A stretch of 64,000 bases of DNA from Demequina maris (GTDB taxonomy: Bacteria > Actinomycetota > Actinomycetes > Actinomycetales > Demequinaceae). The notes under the pieces are model-generated. The model was not told the origin of the DNA. It searched no databases and was given only the letters and a program-made list of their open reading frames with translations. The position numbers were made by a program, and so were the translations under genes. Every line of letters starts with the position of its first letter. Positions within the stretch are counted from its first letter, which is position 1. Where the stretch lies: positions 299,196 to 363,195 of the forward strand of contig NZ_BBLX01000003.1 in assembly GCF_000971155.1 (NCBI RefSeq), in the 5' to 3' direction. This document shows, one piece after another, positions 60,627 through 64,000 of the stretch.

Positions 60627-61040
60627 TCAGTCCATCCCGCGCATCACGCGGTTCCAGGCGTTGGTCAGCGCCACCACCTCGACGATCGCGCCGATCTGCT
60701 TGCCGTTGAACCACGCGCCCGCCTGCTCGCGGGCCTCCTGCTCGAGCGCGCGCGGCGCGTCCGTGAGGACCTCCGCGAGGCGCAGCGCCGCGGACTCGCC
60801 GTCCGTGACGAGGCCGGGGCGGATCTGACGCGCGGGACGCGCGAGGGCGCTGATGAGGTCGGGCCGCGTGCCGGCCTTCGCGAGGGACTCGGAGTGCAGG
60901 CGGATCGAGTGATGGCAGCCGTTGAGGTGCGACACCCGCAGGCGGATCATGTCGCGCAGGCGCGGCTCGAGGGCGTCGCCGACGTCCCCGTCCAGCCTCT
61001 CCAGCGCCTTGAGGAAGCCGGCGCCCACCCTCGCGTCCAT
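60627..61040 (-). CDS. Carboxymuconolactone decarboxylase/AhpD-like protein
   Basis: 137 residues. LRDMIRLRVSHLNGCHHSIRLHSESLAKAG corresponds to the AhpD-like motif that is usually NgCxxCixxH; here the second Cys is Ser (C-HH-S), so a disulfide-based peroxidase-reductase cycle is unlikely. AALRLAEVLTDAPRALEQEAREQAGAWFNGKQIGAIVEVVALTNAWNR matches the rest of the CMD fold. Function unknown; perhaps a divergent decarboxylase-like protein. Confidence 0.85.
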   Translation of the reverse strand: MDARVGAGFLKALERLDGDVGDALEPRLRDMIRLRVSHLNGCHHSIRLHSESLAKAGTRPDLISALARPARQIRPGLVTDGESAALRLAEVLTDAPRALEQEAREQAGAWFNGKQIGAIVEVVALTNAWNRVMRGMD

Positions 61041-61166
61041 GCGCGGAACGGTACCCGCGCATCGTGCCTCCGTCGGTGAGGCGTGCCGCCCGCCGACCAG
61101 GTGCGCGCCGCATCGTCCCTGCTGCCGATTCCCGCGCATCGTCCCCGCTCTGGAAGAATGGCGCGC

Positions 61167-63920
61167 ATGACTTCGCGCATCCCCGACAAGGCCACCGTCG
61201 ACGGGCTTGAGGACCGCTGGAACGAGGCCTGGGAGGCCGCCGGCACGTACCGCTTCGACGAGTCGAAGACCCGCGAGCAGGTGTACTCGATCGACACCCC
61301 GCCGCCGACCGTCTCGGGCTCCCTGCACGTCGGCCACGTCTTCAGCTACACGCACACGGACGTGGTCGCCCGCTTCCAGCGCATGCGCGGCCGCGAGGTG
61401 TTCTACCCGATGGGCTGGGACGACAACGGCCTGCCCACCGAGCGCCGCGTGCAGAACTACTACGGCGTGCGCTGCGACCCGACGCTGCCGTACGTCGACG
61501 GCTACGAGCCCCCGCACGAGGGCGGCGAGGGCAAGTCGATCAAGGCGGCGGACCAGCAGCCGATCTCGCGCAGGAACTTCGTGGAGCTGTGCGAGCGCCT
61601 CACCGCCGAGGACGAGAAGCAGTTCGAGGCGCTGTGGCGCCACCTCGGCCTCTCGGTCGACTGGTCGCGCACGTACCAGACCATCTCCCCCTCGTCGCAG
61701 GCCGTCGCGCAGCAGGCGTTCCTGCGCGGGCTGTCGCGCGGCGAGTGCTACCAGGCCGAGGCGCCGACCCTGTGGGACGTGACGTTCCGCACCGCGGTCG
61801 CGCAGGCCGAGCTCGAGGACCGCGAGCGTCCCGGCGCTTACCACCGGCTCGCGTTCGAGCCGGCCGCGGACATGGAGGAGGCCACCGGCTCGTACGAGTC
61901 CGTGTGGATCGAGACCACCCGCCCCGAGCTGCTGCCCGCGTGCGTGGCACTGGTCGCGCACCCGGACGACGAGCGCTACCAGCCGCTGTTCGGCAAGCAC
62001 GTGCGGACGCCGCTGTTCGGCGTCGAGGTGCCGGTCGTGGCGCACCACCTCGCGAACCCCGAGAAGGGGTCCGGCATCGCGATGATCTGCACGTTCGGCG
62101 ACATCACCGACGTGACCTGGTGGCGCGAGCTGCGCCTGCCGACCCGCCCGGTGATCGGCTGGGACGGCCGGATGCTGACCGAGGCGCCTGCCGGCGTCTC
62201 GTCGGCCGAGGGCGTCGCCGCGTACGGCGAGCTCGCCGGCATGACCGTGTTCTCCGCCCAGAAGCGCATCGTCGAGATGCTGCAGGAGGCGGGCGTGATG
62301 GACGGCGACGCGCGCGCCATCTCGCACCCGGTGAAGTTCTTCGAGAAGGGCGACAAGCCGCTCGAGATCGTCACCACCCGCCAGTGGTACATCCGCAACG
62401 GCGGCACCGACGCCGGTCTCAACGCCGAGCTGGTCGCGCGGGGCTCCGAGCTCGACTTCGAGCCCGACTTCATGCGCGTGCGCTACGAGAACTGGGTCAA
62501 GGGCCTCACCGGCGACTGGCTGATCTCGCGTCAGCGCTTCTTCGGCGTGCCGATCCCGGTCTGGTACCCCGTGCTCGCGGACGGCTCGCCCGACTTCGAC
62601 AACCCGCTGGTGCCGTCCGAGGACGCGCTGCCGGTCGACCCGTCGGTGGACGTGCCTGTCGGGTTCTCCTCCGACCAGAGGGACGTGCCCGGGGGCTTCA
62701 CCGGCGAGAAGGACATCATGGACACGTGGGCGACCTCGTCGCTCACCCCGCAGATCGTGTGCGGCTGGCGCGACAACCCCGCGCTGTTCGCCGCCACCTT
62801 CCCGATGGACCTGCGCCCGCAGGGCCAGGACATCATCCGCACGTGGCTGTTCTCCACCGTGGTGCGCGCGCACCAGGAGCACGGCACGCTGCCGTGGAAG
62901 CACGCCGCGATCTCGGGCTGGATCCTCGACCCCGACCGCAAGAAGATGTCGAAGTCGAAGGGCAACGTCGTCACGCCGATGGGCCTGCTCGAGCAGCACG
63001 GCTCGGACGCGGTGCGCTACTGGGCCGCCGCGGCGCGCCTGGGCACGGACGCGGCCTTCGACGAGGGTCAGATGAAGATCGGCCGCCGCCTCGCGATGAA
63101 GGTGCTCAACGCATCGAAGTTCGTGCTGGGCGCGACGGGCATCTCCACCGCGGCCGGTGCGTCGTTGGAGCAGGGCATCGCCGCGGCCGACGCGATCGCC
63201 GCGGGCTCCGTGACCGAGCCCCTCGACCAGGCGATGCTGTCCGCGCTGGCGGACGTGGTCGACGCCTCAACGAAGGCGCTCGAGGGCTACGACCACACGC
63301 GTGCGCTCGAGGTCGCGGAGACGCTCTTCTGGACCTTCTGCGACGACTACCTCGAGCTGGTCAAGGCGCGCGCCTACGACGGCGCCGCCCCCGGTGAGGC
63401 GATCGACCCGTACGCGCCGTGCTCCGAGGGCGCCGCATCGGCCCGCACCACGCTGACGCTCGCGCTCGGCACGTTCCTGCGCCTGTTCGCGCCGGTGCTG
63501 CCGTTCGCGACCGAGGAGGTGTGGAGCTGGTACCAGCCGGGCTCGGTGCACCGCGCCGAGTGGCCGACCTCCGACCCGCTGCGTAGTGCGGCGGGCGAGG
63601 GTTCGCAGGGCGCTCCGCTGCTGGCCGCGGCCGGCGAGGCGCTGTCCGTGCTCCGCAAGGTGAAGTCCGAGGCGAAGGTGTCGCAGCGCACGCCGCTGAC
63701 GTCTGTGGACCTGCTGGTGCCGGCCGCGAAGGCGGGCCTCGTGCGTGCCGCGAAGGCGGACCTGCTGTCCGCGGGCCGCGTCGAGGCGATGCAGATCGTC
63801 GACACCGAGGCCGCGCTCGAGCCCAACGTCGACGGCCTGGGCTCGGAGGACGGCTCCTCGGACGAGATCGCGGACCCGACGGTGATGCGCACGGAGAACG
63901 CAGTCCTCGGCGAGGCCTGA
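61167..63920 (+). CDS. valS: Valyl-tRNA synthetase
   Basis: 917 residues. The HIGH-type motif is PPPTVSGSLHVGHVF and the KMSKS motif KKMSKSKGNVVTP. Editing (CP1) domain residues and the C-terminal anticodon-binding part (DYLELVKARAYDG...PFATEEVWSWY) are present. It charges tRNA-Val and hydrolyses misactivated threonine. This length and WDDNGLPTERRVQNYYGVRCDP indicate the actinobacterial form. The ATG at 61167 with GGAAG 10 bases upstream is preferred to the one at 61158. Two signatures in the same orientation (61109, 61135) lie just before it. Confidence 0.97.
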   Translation: MTSRIPDKATVDGLEDRWNEAWEAAGTYRFDESKTREQVYSIDTPPPTVSGSLHVGHVFSYTHTDVVARFQRMRGREVFYPMGWDDNGLPTERRVQNYYGVRCDPTLPYVDGYEPPHEGGEGKSIKAADQQPISRRNFVELCERLTAEDEKQFEALWRHLGLSVDWSRTYQTISPSSQAVAQQAFLRGLSRGECYQAEAPTLWDVTFRTAVAQAELEDRERPGAYHRLAFEPAADMEEATGSYESVWIETTRPELLPACVALVAHPDDERYQPLFGKHVRTPLFGVEVPVVAHHLANPEKGSGIAMICTFGDITDVTWWRELRLPTRPVIGWDGRMLTEAPAGVSSAEGVAAYGELAGMTVFSAQKRIVEMLQEAGVMDGDARAISHPVKFFEKGDKPLEIVTTRQWYIRNGGTDAGLNAELVARGSELDFEPDFMRVRYENWVKGLTGDWLISRQRFFGVPIPVWYPVLADGSPDFDNPLVPSEDALPVDPSVDVPVGFSSDQRDVPGGFTGEKDIMDTWATSSLTPQIVCGWRDNPALFAATFPMDLRPQGQDIIRTWLFSTVVRAHQEHGTLPWKHAAISGWILDPDRKKMSKSKGNVVTPMGLLEQHGSDAVRYWAAAARLGTDAAFDEGQMKIGRRLAMKVLNASKFVLGATGISTAAGASLEQGIAAADAIAAGSVTEPLDQAMLSALADVVDASTKALEGYDHTRALEVAETLFWTFCDDYLELVKARAYDGAAPGEAIDPYAPCSEGAASARTTLTLALGTFLRLFAPVLPFATEEVWSWYQPGSVHRAEWPTSDPLRSAAGEGSQGAPLLAAAGEALSVLRKVKSEAKVSQRTPLTSVDLLVPAAKAGLVRAAKADLLSAGRVEAMQIVDTEAALEPNVDGLGSEDGSSDEIADPTVMRTENAVLGEA

Positions 63921-64000
63921 CCCCCGCCCCCCCACCAGTCGCCCCCGTCCACCACGCTGCGGGGAACTCAGCGACGGTTCTGGAAGGTTTGCGACTCCTA

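Larger units (their letters stand above)
640..61144. repeat. Dispersed 10-mer signature GGACGATGCG, about 48 exact copies
   Basis: Copies reading GGACGATGCG begin at 640, 2567, 3973, 7564, 8059, 9323, 12275, 17286, 17654, 24547, 27950, 29012, 32172, 32460, 33767, 34417, 36259, 37635, 37873, 39617, 43184, 46305, 48694, 51168, 57849, 58311 and 59741. Copies of the complement CGCATCGTCC begin at 2029, 3082, 5220, 9057, 10897, 11673, 13814, 14815, 17631, 29516, 31002, 34990, 37037, 42585, 44781, 47001, 48602, 51353, 56921, 61109 and 61135. Counted by eye, so a few may be missed. The flanks prefer G before and GG/CGG after. There is no strand bias (27 against 21). In genes they encode DDA, ASS, RIVP or HRP depending on frame and strand, so selection acts on DNA. 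Confidence 0.85.

Noticed and set aside
640..61144. Interpretation of the 10-mer as a strand-biased Chi or KOPS site
   Set aside because: The two orientations are about equal (27 and 21) with no switch along the window; both known classes are skewed with replication direction.
1..64000. CRISPR arrays, tRNA/rRNA genes, insertion sequences
   Set aside because: No regularly spaced direct repeats, cloverleaf-like sequences ending in CCA, rRNA segments or transposase motifs were seen.
63921..64000. Gene start or terminator after valS
   Set aside because: Only a weak AGTCGC...GCGACT pairing is present and the window ends; nothing can be supported.

Overview
The window is about 72 % GC, has densely packed genes with many ATGA/GTGA overlaps, and uses GTG and (once) TTG starts. 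Its gene content (tandem sbcDC, a DUF222-HNH protein, an arr-type rifampin ADP-ribosyltransferase, a chromosomal tdk, a group 3b hydrogenase beside a histidine kinase, TM2 and DUF1684 proteins) indicates a chromosomal segment of a high-GC actinobacterium, probably of the Micrococcales (Cellulomonadaceae/Demequinaceae-like; this placement is an inference). No rRNA, tRNA, CRISPR array or transposase was seen.

Layout. 1-7.4 kb: housekeeping genes (CoA-binding protein, alpha/beta hydrolase, SbcCD nuclease, an acetyltransferase, a DUF3800-like protein). 7.8-18.8 kb: a group 3b [NiFe]-hydrogenase locus on the minus strand. It is split into hyhSL plus protease, hypC, EamA, a hydrogenase-associated protein and NikM (13.2 to 7.8 kb); hyhG with a 5'-nucleotidase (15.2 to 13.2 kb); and hyhB (18.8 to 17.7 kb). 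A plus-strand sensor kinase and membrane partner are wedged between hyhB and hyhG. All three units carry the same leader: a DosR/DevR-like dyad, a CTAGCG-type dyad and a GAGGAGG ribosome binding site. 19.0-23.4 kb: a lower-GC block encoding a GIY-YIG/DUF2075 protein, a MazG-like pyrophosphohydrolase, a strongly structured spacer, and an overlapping AAA ATPase plus small partner; it looks acquired and resembles a defence island. 23.5-30.4 kb: an oxidoreductase, a secreted M28 peptidase, an HNH protein, a serine hydrolase and arr. 30.4-34.6 kb: a UvrD-like helicase and a tandem family of four small Cys-rich SLDNYADLL proteins. 34.6-41.8 kb: an oligopeptide ABC operon with a C39-like peptidase, in which the LysR regulator runs into the binding-protein gene without a stop codon. 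41.9-55.4 kb: mixed small operons (tdk, an MFS exporter, acetyltransferases, an RraB-like protein, arginine deiminase, a membrane hydrolase, a MarR regulator with a divergent reductase). 55.6-64 kb: a sulfide:quinone oxidoreductase with a CsoR/CstR-type operator, two holin-like membrane proteins, a Kef-type antiporter, a carboxymuconolactone decarboxylase and valS.

The most striking signal is not a gene. The 10-mer GGACGATGCG (or its complement) occurs about 48 times by my count, on both strands, in every reading frame and between genes, with a roughly 0.3-copy expectation from base composition. It often sits next to or inside terminator hairpins, including one perfect 14-bp hairpin built from an inverted pair. 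It is absent from the acquired block at 19-23.4 kb. This is the pattern of a genome-wide signature such as a DNA-uptake or genome-maintenance sequence. I know of no description of such a sequence in Actinobacteria.
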